Assembly (NCBI GenBank): GCA_030065615.1
Contig: JASJDR010000003.1
Coordinates: forward strand, 27,147-91,146
Length of the DNA: 64,000 nt
From: Xenococcus sp. MO_188.B8
GTDB taxonomy: Bacteria; Cyanobacteriota; Cyanobacteriia; Cyanobacteriales; Xenococcaceae
Direction of reading: 5' to 3'
Position numbers and translations under genes: made by a program. Of the stretch, positions 17,943 to 27,037 are shown piece by piece. How positions within the stretch are numbered: the first letter of the stretch is position 1; the number at the start of each line of letters is the position of its first letter. The notes beneath the pieces are model-generated. The model was given only the letters and a program-made list of their open reading frames with translations. It made no database searches and was not told the origin of the DNA.

Positions 17943-19076
17943 ATGCGTATTGCCCTTTTTACAGAAACATTTCTCCCCAAAGTTGACGGTATTGTTACTC
18001 GCTTGCGTCATACCATAGAACATTTAGAGCGCAATGGTGATCGCGTACTGGTTGTAGCTCCCGATGGGGGTTTAACAGAATATAGAGGGGCAAAAATACA
18101 TGGTGTTCCTGGATTACCTCTTCCTTTGTACCCTGAATTGAAGCTAGCTTTACCTTCTATGGGAACTAAAGAGGTAATTGAAAAATTCCAACCCGATTTA
18201 ATTCATGTGGTAAATCCAGCCGTATTAGGGGTTACTGGTATTTATTACGCTAAAAATTTAAATATTCCCCTAATAGCATCCTATCACACTCATTTACCCC
18301 AATATCTGCAGCATTATGGCTTAGGCGCTTTAGAAGGAGTACTTTGGGAGTTACTAAAAGCTGCCCATAATCAAGCTAAACTAAACCTTTGCACTTCCAC
18401 AGCGATGGTTGATGAATTGAGGAATCATGGCATTGAAAGAGTAGATTTGTGGCAACGAGGAGTCGATACAGAAATGTTTCAGCCTCACCTCAAATCAGCC
18501 CAGATGAGAGCAAGACTTTCTCAAGGTAATCCTGAGGCTCCCCTGTTACTATATGTAGGTCGTGTCTCGGCAGAAAAACAAATAGACCAAATCAAACCTA
18601 TTTTAGAAGCGATTCCCGAAGCTCGCTTAGCCATAGTAGGAGATGGTCCTAATCGAGAGGCGTTAGAAGCCTATTTTGCAGGAACAAACACCAATTTTGT
18701 GGGATATTTACAAGGTTTAGAGTTGGCTTCTGCTTACGCTTCTGCGGATGCTTTTGTGTTTCCTTCTCGTACAGAAACTTTAGGGTTAGTTTTATTAGAA
18801 GCTATGGCTGCTGGTTGTCCAGTGGTAGCTGCAAATTCTGGGGGTATTCCTGACATTGTCACCAATGGAGAAAATGGTTATATGTTTGATATTGATGATC
18901 CCGATGGTGCAATTACAGCAACCAAGCGTTTGTTAGAAGCAAAAACAGAAAGAGAGCAAATGCGCGCTAATGCGAGAAAAGAAGCAGAAAGATGGGGCTG
19001 GGCGTCTGCAACTAGACAATTGCAGAGTTATTACCGTAATGTAGTGAATTCTGAATTACTACCCTCTGCTGCTTAA
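17943..19076 (+). CDS. sqdX: Sulfoquinovosyldiacylglycerol synthase SqdX (GT4)
   Basis: SqdX moves sulfoquinovose from UDP-sulfoquinovose to diacylglycerol, the last step of SQDG synthesis for thylakoid membranes. The 377-residue protein begins MRIALFTETFLPKVDGIV and has the family signatures VAPDGGLTEYRGAKIHGVPG, ASYHTHLPQYLQHYGLG, WQRGVDTEMFQP, the GT4 nucleotide-sugar motif SRTETLGLVLLEAMAAG and VAANSGGIPDIV. Full length. SqdB, the UDP-sulfoquinovose synthase usually nearby, is not in the window. Confidence 0.93.
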   Translation: MRIALFTETFLPKVDGIVTRLRHTIEHLERNGDRVLVVAPDGGLTEYRGAKIHGVPGLPLPLYPELKLALPSMGTKEVIEKFQPDLIHVVNPAVLGVTGIYYAKNLNIPLIASYHTHLPQYLQHYGLGALEGVLWELLKAAHNQAKLNLCTSTAMVDELRNHGIERVDLWQRGVDTEMFQPHLKSAQMRARLSQGNPEAPLLLYVGRVSAEKQIDQIKPILEAIPEARLAIVGDGPNREALEAYFAGTNTNFVGYLQGLELASAYASADAFVFPSRTETLGLVLLEAMAAGCPVVAANSGGIPDIVTNGENGYMFDIDDPDGAITATKRLLEAKTEREQMRANARKEAERWGWASATRQLQSYYRNVVNSELLPSAA

Positions 19077-19164
19077 TGAATAAAAGCTTTTCGCTTCTAT
19101 TTTTGAAATAGGTTAAGGTGTGCAATGTATATCCTACCGTAGTTTTAATCTAAAATTTCTGTAA

Positions 19165-19195
19165 ACAAAAAAATACGCGTCACACAAATGACGCG
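19165..19195 (-). terminator. Intrinsic terminator for the 19423-19809 gene
   Basis: A 7-bp stem CGCGTCA (19176-19182) / TGACGCG (19189-19195) with a 6-base loop is followed on the minus strand by a T-rich run. It lies about 230 nt beyond the membrane-protein stop codon. Confidence 0.6.
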
Positions 19196-19422
19196 CCCCA
19201 GATTAAGATCCGGGTTGGAAAGACGCAAAATAATCTAGTCGCTATTCCATAGTTACATCCAATGCTGGCTATCGGATGAACTTCATCCAATCTATATCAA
19301 ATCGCTGCGTTGCGTGTAGTTATGACAAAGATAAATAAAAACTGTTATTTTGCCGCAACCAGTTATTAGAAGGTAACAGCTAATCCTAACTATTTCATAT
19401 TGAATCAAGTCTAGTTACTTAA
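19196..19422. other. Spacer between the terminator and the small membrane gene
   Basis: Together with 19077-19175 this forms a 346-bp gene-free stretch after sqdX. Apart from the hairpin at 19176-19195 I see nothing in it. Confidence 0.4.
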
Positions 19423-19809
19423 CTATACAATAGTGAAACTCATGAATGTCAGGATAACAGCAATAGCGGCAACTACTCCTCCTCCAACTGTAAGGTAACG
19501 TTTCAAGAACGTATCAGACCAATTAAGAATAAATGCAGACCATTTAGGAAACAGAAGATAAAGAGTGCATTTAATAGTCACTAACCATCCAGCTAGAGTC
19601 ACAATTATGCGCCAATCAGGAACCCAAAGGTTATGCCCTAAAATAACTATCAATCCAAAAGGCAAAAATTGTATCGACCAACGGATAAGCGAATTGGGAT
19701 TTTTGAGAAGTTCTTTGCTCAAGTCTATCCATAATCGGGCTTGAATAATGCAGGACAATCCAGCGATTAAATAGAATAAAGCTACGGCTCGTTCGATAAT
19801 TAATTCCAT
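19423..19809 (-). CDS. Four-helix integral membrane protein, unrecognised
   Basis: From the ATG at 19809 (MELIIERAVALFYLIAGLSC) the protein is 128 residues with four hydrophobic helices (about 5-22, 38-56, 68-86, 103-125). AAGGAGG lies 6 nt before this ATG, which decides the start over the ATG ten codons upstream at 19839. Possibly an inner-membrane protein of an uncharacterised conserved family; no catalytic motif. It has its own terminator. Confidence 0.7.
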   Translation of the reverse strand: MELIIERAVALFYLIAGLSCIIQARLWIDLSKELLKNPNSLIRWSIQFLPFGLIVILGHNLWVPDWRIIVTLAGWLVTIKCTLYLLFPKWSAFILNWSDTFLKRYLTVGGGVVAAIAVILTFMSFTIV

Positions 19810-19956
19810 GACTACCTCCTTCTCTGGGAGATGCCACACTAGATAATAAGTAGTAAGTAATCAGTAATAGTAAGCAATCCCAGATTTTTATTTTCAGTTT
19901 ATTTATGTCTAGCTTTATGTGCTTGCTTATATCTATATTGTAGCTTGAGGCAAATT

Positions 19957-20015
19957 CCCCAAGAGAGATCCTTCTGATAGAGAAGTTTGGCGACGGAAGG
20001 ATCTCAATAATGGGG
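19957..20015. other. Hairpin element in the long region upstream of the porin gene
   Basis: GAGATCCTTC (19965-19974) and GAAGGATCTC (19996-20005) form a perfect 10-bp inverted repeat, extended by CCCC (19957-19960) and GGGG (20012-20015). It lies in the 620-bp gene-free stretch 19810-20429. A possible promoter (TTGACC at 20037-20042, 17-bp gap, TATCTG at 20060-20065) follows. No T-run follows the hairpin, so a simple terminator is unlikely. Confidence 0.4.
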
Positions 20016-20413
20016 CTCGGTGTCTTAGCACAATTCTTGACCCATTAACATTTTCCTCTTATCTGTTATTTAACTTACAATAAGCTCTGTCAACTAATAT
20101 CTCTTTCTCTTTTCTAACCAAGAGTTTGATCTAGAGTAGATTATTCAGAAATTTTTGTATGATTACGATTACCTAAAAAAATTATTTCTATTATGTCAAT
20201 AAATTGAAAAATTATTGACAAATTTTAGATATAAAAAATATAAAAATTTCTGAGCTTTATACTTTTTGTATAGAAAACTATTCACTGTTCATTGTTTAAC
20301 TTTTGTAACAAAAATTGAACTAATGCATAAATTTTGTACATGAAGACAAAGAAATCTCAAGATCTGTCTTAGCATTTTATCAATATTTAGTAAATCTCAG
20401 CATAAAACTCTGT

Positions 20414-20424
20414 GAGTGAGGAGT
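20414..20424 (+). promoter_or_regulatory. Porin ribosome-binding region complementary to the Yfr1 sRNA core
   Basis: GAGTGAGGAGT matches, in 10 of 11 bases, the reverse complement of the conserved unpaired Yfr1 core ACUCCUCACAC. It covers the Shine-Dalgarno sequence (GAGGAG) just before the GTG start at 20430. Yfr1 is known to repress porin mRNAs in Prochlorococcus. Five of the matching bases are expected in any strong ribosome-binding site. Confidence 0.45.
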
Positions 20425-20429
20425 GACCC

Positions 20430-22397
20430 GTGAATATACCAAAAATTTTAATGACTGGATTGCTTTTACTATGGTTTAACAGAGCCGAAGTCCAAGCAGA
20501 GCCTTTAATAGAACCCCCAAGACTGGATGAAACAGAACTAAGGAACTATCGTACTTCTGCCAGCTTTTTAGACAAATCAGAAGAAGACTCTTTAGCCCAA
20601 GTAACCAACGTGTCACAATTACGGGATGTTTCTCCTGGAGACTGGGCTTATGAAGCATTGCGTAGTTTAGTAGATCGTTATGGTTGCATCGTTGGATATC
20701 CCGATCAAACCTATCAAGGAACTAAATCCATAAGCCGTTATGAATTTGCTGCGGGTTTAAATTCCTGTTTGAATCAAATAGAGCGTTTAATCGCCTCTTC
20801 TGAAGCTGTCTTACAAGAAGACTTACAAAATATCGCTCGACTAACTAAAGAATTTGAGGCAGAGTTAGTCGAAGTCGCTGGAAGGGTTGATAATCTAGAA
20901 GGCCGTATCGCCTTTCTCGAAGACAATCAATTTTCGACGACTGTAAGTTTAAATGGCGAAGTCATCTTTGCCCTAGCCGATGCTTTTGGGGGCGGTCCTC
21001 CAGGGGGATGTGAGAATGTGGACCTCACTTTGGCAAATGGTGAAACCGAAGACCTTGTTAACTGCGGTATCCGAGTAGGTGATAACGCCATTTCTACAGC
21101 TAGCGATCCTGAGACTGAGACAGTTTTTGCCTATACAGCACGTTTGGGATTGCAAGCCTCTTTTTCTGGACAAGATCGGCTGCGAATGTTTCTAACCACA
21201 GGTAATTTTGATAATGGCGGATTTACTAATGCTAAGTCTCTCAATACCTACGGTCCTCGTCTAGGTTATCAAGCTGGACTGGAAAACCAAGTTGTTTTAG
21301 ATATTCTGGAATATCGCTTTCCTGCTTTTAATGATCGGGTAGCATTTTACGCTTCTAGTTTTGGTTTTGCATTGAGCAACGTGCTAACTTCTAACTCTCC
21401 CTATTTTGATGTTGGTAGAGGTGCAGTTTCTCGCTTTGGACAACTCAATCCTATCTTTCGGATTGGCGGCGCAATGGAGGCAGGAGCTGGATTCGATTGG
21501 TTAATTGCCGATCCAGTACGCTTGCAATTCGCCTACGGTACTAGAGATAGTGGGGATCCCGAAGCAGGTTTCTTTGGTGCAGACCACAGTGCTTTAGGAG
21601 TACAATTCTTGCTCCAGCCTACAGATGATATCGTTGCAGGAATCACCTATGTCAATGCTTATTCTAGCGATGGTACTTTAGGAACTTTTACTGGTAGTGT
21701 CAATGCAGAAACCAATGGATTGTGGTCTGGGGGAAGGCTGCCTAATATACAGGGGGCTTATGCTGGTGTGGGAACAGATTTAGGGGATTTTCCCGCTCAG
21801 ATTAATGCTGTAGGTGGAACTTTTCAATGGAACTTGACACCACAACTTAACTTTGCCACTTCGGCCGCCTATGCTGCTGCTAATTTTCTCCAAGAGATTC
21901 CTGAGTTTGGTTTGCAAGATAATTTTCCTGGATTAGTGGGGAAAAAACCCTTCGGCAATACTTTCACCTATCAGGTGTCTCTTGGTTATTCCGATCCTTT
22001 TGGTCGAGAAGGTGATTTATTCGGGTTTATTTTTGGCATGCCACCTAAATTAGTTGATGCAGGTCCTGTTACTCCAGGTCAAACCGTACCCTTCTCCGAA
22101 CAAGTTATTAATAATGAAGAGCCAGTGACAATTACCGACAATGATCCCAGACAATTCTTGACAAGAAGTCCAGTCCTTGGCGATCCAGATAATGATTTTT
22201 TGCTCCAAGAAGGAACTGTAGATCAATTTGGACGAGAGGATGAAGCGACTTCTTTACACTTTGAATTCTTTTATCGTTTTAAAGTTAACGATAATATCTG
22301 GATTACTCCTGGTTTCTTTTTTGTCACTAATCCCGGTCACATTGCAAATAACGATACTCTCTATGTAGGAACTATTCGGACAACTTTCCGATTTTAA
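20430..22397 (+). CDS. Iron-uptake porin (SLH-OprB outer-membrane protein)
   Basis: The 655-residue protein starts at GTG with GAGGAG upstream. It has a signal peptide (MNIPKILMTGLLLLWFNRAEVQA), an SLH domain (about 62-120: LRDVSPGDWAYEALRSLVDR, GYPDQTYQG, ISRYEFAAGLN), a coiled-coil segment (about 130-170) and an OprB-type beta-barrel to a C-terminal aromatic residue (TIRTTFRF). Cyanobacterial porins of this plan bind peptidoglycan-linked polymers through the SLH domain, and some pass inorganic iron. The long leader and a Yfr1-complementary site suggest post-transcriptional control. A strong terminator follows. Confidence 0.92.
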   Translation: MNIPKILMTGLLLLWFNRAEVQAEPLIEPPRLDETELRNYRTSASFLDKSEEDSLAQVTNVSQLRDVSPGDWAYEALRSLVDRYGCIVGYPDQTYQGTKSISRYEFAAGLNSCLNQIERLIASSEAVLQEDLQNIARLTKEFEAELVEVAGRVDNLEGRIAFLEDNQFSTTVSLNGEVIFALADAFGGGPPGGCENVDLTLANGETEDLVNCGIRVGDNAISTASDPETETVFAYTARLGLQASFSGQDRLRMFLTTGNFDNGGFTNAKSLNTYGPRLGYQAGLENQVVLDILEYRFPAFNDRVAFYASSFGFALSNVLTSNSPYFDVGRGAVSRFGQLNPIFRIGGAMEAGAGFDWLIADPVRLQFAYGTRDSGDPEAGFFGADHSALGVQFLLQPTDDIVAGITYVNAYSSDGTLGTFTGSVNAETNGLWSGGRLPNIQGAYAGVGTDLGDFPAQINAVGGTFQWNLTPQLNFATSAAYAAANFLQEIPEFGLQDNFPGLVGKKPFGNTFTYQVSLGYSDPFGREGDLFGFIFGMPPKLVDAGPVTPGQTVPFSEQVINNEEPVTITDNDPRQFLTRSPVLGDPDNDFLLQEGTVDQFGREDEATSLHFEFFYRFKVNDNIWITPGFFFVTNPGHIANNDTLYVGTIRTTFRF

Positions 22398-22410
22398 ATT
22401 TTGGTTCCTC

Positions 22411-22447
22411 AAAGGGGTCGGCAAAGCAGGTTCTGCCGACCCCTTTT
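22411..22447 (+). terminator. Intrinsic terminator of the porin gene
   Basis: A 13-bp GC-rich stem (AAAGGGGTCGGCA / TGCCGACCCCTTT) with a 10-base loop, ending in a T-run, 13 nt past the stop codon. Confidence 0.92.
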
Positions 22448-22738
22448 ATTCGCAATTTAGGATTACACAAGCAATAATAAGATTAATATCTGTTTAAAAT
22501 TTAAAACTTACGATCATACTTTGATCTGTTGTGGAGAGTCCAAAAAAAACAATCAGCTACCCATACTAAAGTGTCAAATCTGCAAAGTAGCACATCAGCA
22601 ATCATAATGCTGATATCTAGATATACTATTTTGAAATTTAATCAACTTAGAAAAACTTCCCCGCTTTAGCTAATGGTTGATTCCTGAGTAAGTTTTCGGA
22701 TGCTCAACTAAGGACTGAATTCAATTTGTAATCGATGA
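22448..22738. other. Spacer between the porin terminator and the fasciclin gene
   Basis: AT-rich and without any ORF, strong hairpin or repeat that I could support. Confidence 0.4.
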
Positions 22739-23311
22739 CTACAATCCAGGTGGAATCAATACTTCATTGATCGGAATAATGACACCATTGTTGCCAGTCA
22801 GAGGCTCACTAGCGATGGACTGATTAATTTTGACCCCTACTTTATTGCCTGCTAAAGGAATACCAGTAATTTGCACGGAACTTTTATCCAGTAAGGTAGC
22901 TACTGCCTTACGTTTAATATCTTGTTCCCCAATAATGCCTGCAACCACATGATATTGCAATATTTTGGTGAGATTTTCTGGTTGGGACAGTTTTTCCTTA
23001 ACGCTAGGAGATAAAGCCGCAAATGCTTCATTGGTAGGAGCTAAAATTGTTAGAGAATCTTGTGGTAAGTTCTCCAAGATTCCCGAATTTTCTAGCTGAG
23101 TATAGAAACTTTTATGCTGTGGCATAGTTGATAGCATTTCTACCACACTAGGTTCATCTTCACTTTGGTAAAATGCCGCAGCGGGACTAAAAAAACTAGC
23201 CGAGGGAAAGAAAAAAGACGATTGAGCTAGAGATACGCGAGAAAATATGATCGCGCTACTGACTATTCCCACTCCAATTAACAACTTTTTAAACTTTTGC
23301 TGAGATTTCAT
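22739..23311 (-). CDS. Secreted fasciclin (FAS1) domain protein
   Basis: The 190-residue protein has a signal peptide (about 1-30, ending VSLAQ) and one FAS1 domain (about 57-190) with H1 (LTILAPTNEAFAAL) and H2-like (LQYHVVAGII) boxes and the closing NGVIIPINEVLIPP. FAS1 domains mediate adhesion or surface binding and are common among exported cyanobacterial proteins. An 11-bp tandem array lies about 80-140 bp upstream of its start. Confidence 0.9.
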   Translation of the reverse strand: MKSQQKFKKLLIGVGIVSSAIIFSRVSLAQSSFFFPSASFFSPAAAFYQSEDEPSVVEMLSTMPQHKSFYTQLENSGILENLPQDSLTILAPTNEAFAALSPSVKEKLSQPENLTKILQYHVVAGIIGEQDIKRKAVATLLDKSSVQITGIPLAGNKVGVKINQSIASEPLTGNNGVIIPINEVLIPPGL

Positions 23312-23392
23312 AATTTTTATCTTCCGAGAACGAATTTGAAAATATTAAGTGAATACACTTCTATTATATATCTAGGTTATATTAGGGAATCT

Positions 23393-23448
23393 TATGTCAT
23401 AAAATATGTCATAAATATGTCATTAATATGTCATTAATATGTCATTAA
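23393..23448. repeat. Five-copy 11-bp tandem repeat in the fasciclin upstream region
   Basis: Units of TATGTCATTAA: one shortened copy at 23393-23400 with a 4-bp gap, then 23405-23415, 23416-23426, 23427-23437 and 23438-23448, the last three identical. The 11-bp period is close to one helical turn, so a bound protein would meet the same face of the DNA each time. Located in the 311-bp spacer (23312-23622) between divergent genes. Confidence 0.75.
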
Positions 23449-23622
23449 TATAGGATAATCTTGAAAAAAGATTCTACATCAGGAAACACTGTTAAGATAT
23501 TGTTTATAAGATATCCAGCTGGCAGCAGTTAAACTGAGTACAGGAAAAAATATCTTAGAATGAATTATAATCATAGTATAACCAAGATCGATAAAGCAAC
23601 TGACTTTTAGAGGATAGATAGA

Positions 23623-26001
23623 ATGTCCCAGATAGAAGATAGTCAAAATAATTGGGAAAATTTCGTTAGAACAACTCATGAACCTATCGAATCCAAGATA
23701 AAAATTATTGGTCAACGCTATCAAATTATTGAGGAGTTAGATAGTGAGGGAACTTATAAGCTATATTTAGCAGAAGATAAAGATATTATAAGTCATCCTC
23801 TTTGTCTAATTAAGCAAATTCCTTACAATGAATCAGTACAACTAGGCGCAGAAAACAAGCAAATAAATTGGCAGGCAATAGTGGCGATTCAAAATCAATT
23901 GGCTCTTCATCCTCGAATCCCCCAAGTTCTCAATTCTTTGGCTGAAGAATCTTATTCTTACTTGGTTTTAGAATACCTTGAAGGGGAAAAGCTATCACAA
24001 CAATTACAAAGACAATGGTTAAATGAACACCAAGTAATTCTCCTATTACAAGATATTTTAGAAGTTTTACATTTTATCCATAGTAGTCATGTTGTTCACG
24101 GCAATGTTCAACCATCAAATATAATAAAAACTGCTACTGATCAAAGATTTACGCTTCAAGATTTTAGTAGTGTTATCGTAATTAATGAAGGGGATGTTGC
24201 AACCCAAACTTTTAAGTCCCAGAACCTATCTTATAACCAAGAAAGATTCTTTTCCCCAGAGTATATAGCCCACGAGCCAGTTTTCGGTAGCGATATTTAT
24301 AGTTTAGGAAAAACTGCGATTTATTGTTTAACTGGTAATCTGACAATCAAGGCGGAAAAGCTTACTGTAGATATAGAGGGTCGGAAAATTAATCCTCAAC
24401 TGAAAAAAATCATAGCTCGCATGAGCGAACCGATTGCCGCAAACAGATATAATTCCGCTCTAGAAGTTATTACAGATCTTAATCAAATATCTATAAGTAA
24501 TAGTAGTCTTAATAAGAGTTACGGAGAAATTTCCCAAATTGGACAGAGGGTAAATAAAAAGCTACAAAATACTTTTCTTCCCAATTCAGAGACGTTCAGT
24601 AATGTACGCTCTACTATACTTAAGGCAATACTGGGTACCATTGCTTTAATGGTCTTAATAGAATTTTTATCCCCATTTCTGAACAGAGAATTTTTATCCC
24701 CATTTCTGAGACCGGCCTATTTTGTACTTCAAGGAAAGCGGTTGTTAGCAGAAGATCCAGAAACTGCTTTAAAAAATTTCCAATCGGCGATCGATCTTCG
24801 TTCTAAATACTCTGTTGCTTGGAAAGGAAGAGGCGATGCACTTTATAGCTTAGAACGCTATCTCGCTGCTTTAATCGCTTATGATCGCTCAATCCAAATT
24901 AATCCCCAAAATAGTCAAGCTTGGAAAGGGAGAGGCGACACTCTTTATCGTTTAGAACGGTTTGAAGCCGCATTAACTTCCTATAATAAATCCTTACAAA
25001 TACAAGCCAATAACGCAGATAGTTTAAATCGTAAAGGACGGGCTTTATATAAGCTAGAACGTTATCAAGAAGCTTTAGCGGCTCAGGAGGCAGCTTTAAA
25101 GATTAGACCTAATTATGCGAGGGCTTTAAGCGATCGCGGAATTGTCTTAATTGGTTTAGGTAAATACCAAGAAGCAGTAGAAAGTTTCGATCGAGCTCAA
25201 GGAATAGAACCTCTAAACCCAGAATTTTGGCAAAATAAGGCTCTAGCTTGGCAATATTTGGGACGCAACCAAGAAGCTTTTCGCCTCTACCAAGAAGCCT
25301 TACAAGCTTATAATACTCTGCTACAGGAAAATCCTAGTAATGTGACAGCTCTTATTGACAAGGGAAATGTTCTAAGTAAACTACAACAACCTGAAAAAGC
25401 CTTAATAGCCTACGAACTAGCCTTAGCGAATAATCCCGATTCCCATTTAGCTTGGTTGAATAAAGGCAATGTTTTATTTGCTCTCAGACAATATAAAAGA
25501 GCTTTAGAAGCTTTTGATCGCGCCCTTAAAATAACCCCTGAATCTTATATCACTTGGCATAATCGGGGTTCTCTGTTGCGGGATGGTTTGAAAAATTATC
25601 CTGAGGCGATCGCATCCTATGAAAAAGCTACCGACTTAAATCCTATTTTCTATCATGCTTGGCGCGATCGGGGATTTGCTTTAAGTCAAAGTGGACAACA
25701 ATATCTTGCCTTAGAATCCTTTAAAACTGCTTTGGAAATTAAACCCAATGATTACCAATCTTGGATTGGTAGGGGAATTGCCTTATCTAATCTCAATAAA
25801 ATGAATGAAGCGATCGCAGCTTTTGATAAGGCTGAGTCAATTCAACCTAAAGATCCCTTCGTCTTGATTAATAAGGCTTCTGCCCTAGAAAAAGCGGGTC
25901 AAATTCAAAAAGCCTGTGATACCTATCAAAAATTAACTGCCATTAATCCCAGTTTTACTCCTGCGATCGCCGCACTAGAAAGACTGAAATGCAAGAATTA
26001 A
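23623..26001 (+). CDS. Ser/Thr pseudokinase-TM-TPR protein
   Basis: The 792 residues contain an N-terminal protein-kinase-like domain (about 33-285), a membrane helix (about 331-350) and about eleven TPR repeats (about 370-790). The kinase lacks key residues: the glycine loop reads LDSEGTYKLYLAED, and the catalytic loop is HGNVQPSN, with Asn161 in place of the catalytic Asp. Lys64 and the Asp180 of a DFS (for DFG) motif remain. It is thus likely catalytically dead and a scaffold. A 9-residue tandem duplication (EFLSPFL twice) follows the membrane helix. Its stop overlaps the end of the convergent mutT-like gene by 4 bp. Confidence 0.88.
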   Translation: MSQIEDSQNNWENFVRTTHEPIESKIKIIGQRYQIIEELDSEGTYKLYLAEDKDIISHPLCLIKQIPYNESVQLGAENKQINWQAIVAIQNQLALHPRIPQVLNSLAEESYSYLVLEYLEGEKLSQQLQRQWLNEHQVILLLQDILEVLHFIHSSHVVHGNVQPSNIIKTATDQRFTLQDFSSVIVINEGDVATQTFKSQNLSYNQERFFSPEYIAHEPVFGSDIYSLGKTAIYCLTGNLTIKAEKLTVDIEGRKINPQLKKIIARMSEPIAANRYNSALEVITDLNQISISNSSLNKSYGEISQIGQRVNKKLQNTFLPNSETFSNVRSTILKAILGTIALMVLIEFLSPFLNREFLSPFLRPAYFVLQGKRLLAEDPETALKNFQSAIDLRSKYSVAWKGRGDALYSLERYLAALIAYDRSIQINPQNSQAWKGRGDTLYRLERFEAALTSYNKSLQIQANNADSLNRKGRALYKLERYQEALAAQEAALKIRPNYARALSDRGIVLIGLGKYQEAVESFDRAQGIEPLNPEFWQNKALAWQYLGRNQEAFRLYQEALQAYNTLLQENPSNVTALIDKGNVLSKLQQPEKALIAYELALANNPDSHLAWLNKGNVLFALRQYKRALEAFDRALKITPESYITWHNRGSLLRDGLKNYPEAIASYEKATDLNPIFYHAWRDRGFALSQSGQQYLALESFKTALEIKPNDYQSWIGRGIALSNLNKMNEAIAAFDKAESIQPKDPFVLINKASALEKAGQIQKACDTYQKLTAINPSFTPAIAALERLKCKN

Positions 26002-26414
26002 GACCGGCTCGCTTTTAACAACTCAATAATTTGATAATTGGCTTCAGGAAAATTGTATTGCTCTAGTTCAGCAATAGTTACCCAGCGTATTTCTTGACAT
26101 TCGATCGCTTGAGGTTCTCCTGCTACATATTGGCAATCATGAACAAACAAAGTAACTTTAAACTTGGCATAATCATGTTCAATAGTTGTAATGCGATTGC
26201 CTACGGAAACTGCGATCGCTAATTCTTCCTGAATCTCTCTTCTAATACATTCTTCTATGGTTTCGGTCGGTTCGATTTTCCCTCCGGGAAACTCCCAGAA
26301 ATCAGCCATTTCTCCCTTAGAGAGTCGCCGATCTATTAGTATTTCCCCCGAATTATTACGAATCACACCGACACCAATTAATTTATGGGGAATAGAAGAC
26401 GACTTACTGGACAT
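25998..26414 (-). CDS. MutT-type Nudix hydrolase (8-oxo-dGTP diphosphatase-like)
   Basis: The 138-residue protein has the Nudix box GGKIEPTETIEECIRREIQEEL (about residues 43-64; shown here in its conserved spacing G-x5-E-x7-REIQEE). The final glycine of the box is replaced (LAI). Start VIRNNSGEILIDRRLSKGEM and WEFPGGK are typical of MutT, which removes oxidised guanine nucleotides from the pool. It overlaps the pseudokinase gene tail-to-tail by 4 bp. Confidence 0.87.
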   Translation of the reverse strand: MSSKSSSIPHKLIGVGVIRNNSGEILIDRRLSKGEMADFWEFPGGKIEPTETIEECIRREIQEELAIAVSVGNRITTIEHDYAKFKVTLFVHDCQYVAGEPQAIECQEIRWVTIAELEQYNFPEANYQIIELLKASRS

Positions 26415-26539
26415 GAAGCACTTTTACCACAAAAAATCAACACAGCAATCTTAAATCCTACTTGAGTCGTGATAATCTTCCAAGTGTCAAGGTAATAGGG
26501 TAAGAAAGATCACCTTCTTAACCTATTATCTATTACTAT

Positions 26540-26878
26540 TTATTCCTCGTCTGACAAACCACCATTTAAAGCTTGCAAGGACTTATCAAAAGCCATTCTT
26601 TGTTCGGCATTTCTAATAAAATAACCACTCATCATAGCAGAAGCTAACAATCGTCCTAAATGTTCTCGATTGGTATTAATAGAAATTTCAAATTGTTCTG
26701 AGGGAAGGCTACCTAACAAACCTATAATATTTTGTTCCATCACCTGAAATACTTCCTTCGATTCTGGCTGCGAAAGTTGAGCTATGGTGTCAGAGTTTAG
26801 AGACTGAACATATTGCCAGAGTTGGTTGATTTCACCTTCACTACTAAATACATTTTGGGTACGATTTTCTCGATTCAC
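26540..26878 (-). CDS. DUF760 protein
   Basis: A 112-residue soluble helical protein of the DUF760 family found in cyanobacteria and plastids (LWQYVQSL, MEQNIIGLLGSLP, NREHLGRLLASAMMSGYFIRNAEQR). Function unknown in cyanobacteria; related plant proteins have been tied to chloroplast protein turnover and stress. It has a strong ribosome-binding site (AGGAGGTAAC) just before the ATG. Confidence 0.85.
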   Translation of the reverse strand: MNRENRTQNVFSSEGEINQLWQYVQSLNSDTIAQLSQPESKEVFQVMEQNIIGLLGSLPSEQFEISINTNREHLGRLLASAMMSGYFIRNAEQRMAFDKSLQALNGGLSDEE

Positions 26879-27037
26879 CTGTTACCTCCTGAACTTTGTT
26901 AACGGAGTATGGTCAGTTAACTTAAAAAGTGATGCTAGCTTATACTGACTAATGTAACAATTGTATAATTTCTTCGCATCAGTTAAAACCGAACCATTAC
27001 TAGTAGAGTTTTTACTGCATTGTTTAGAAATACTTAC

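Noticed and set aside
23393..23448. Tandem repeats as a CRISPR array
   Set aside because: Units are 11 bp and contiguous, with no spacers, and no cas genes are in the window.
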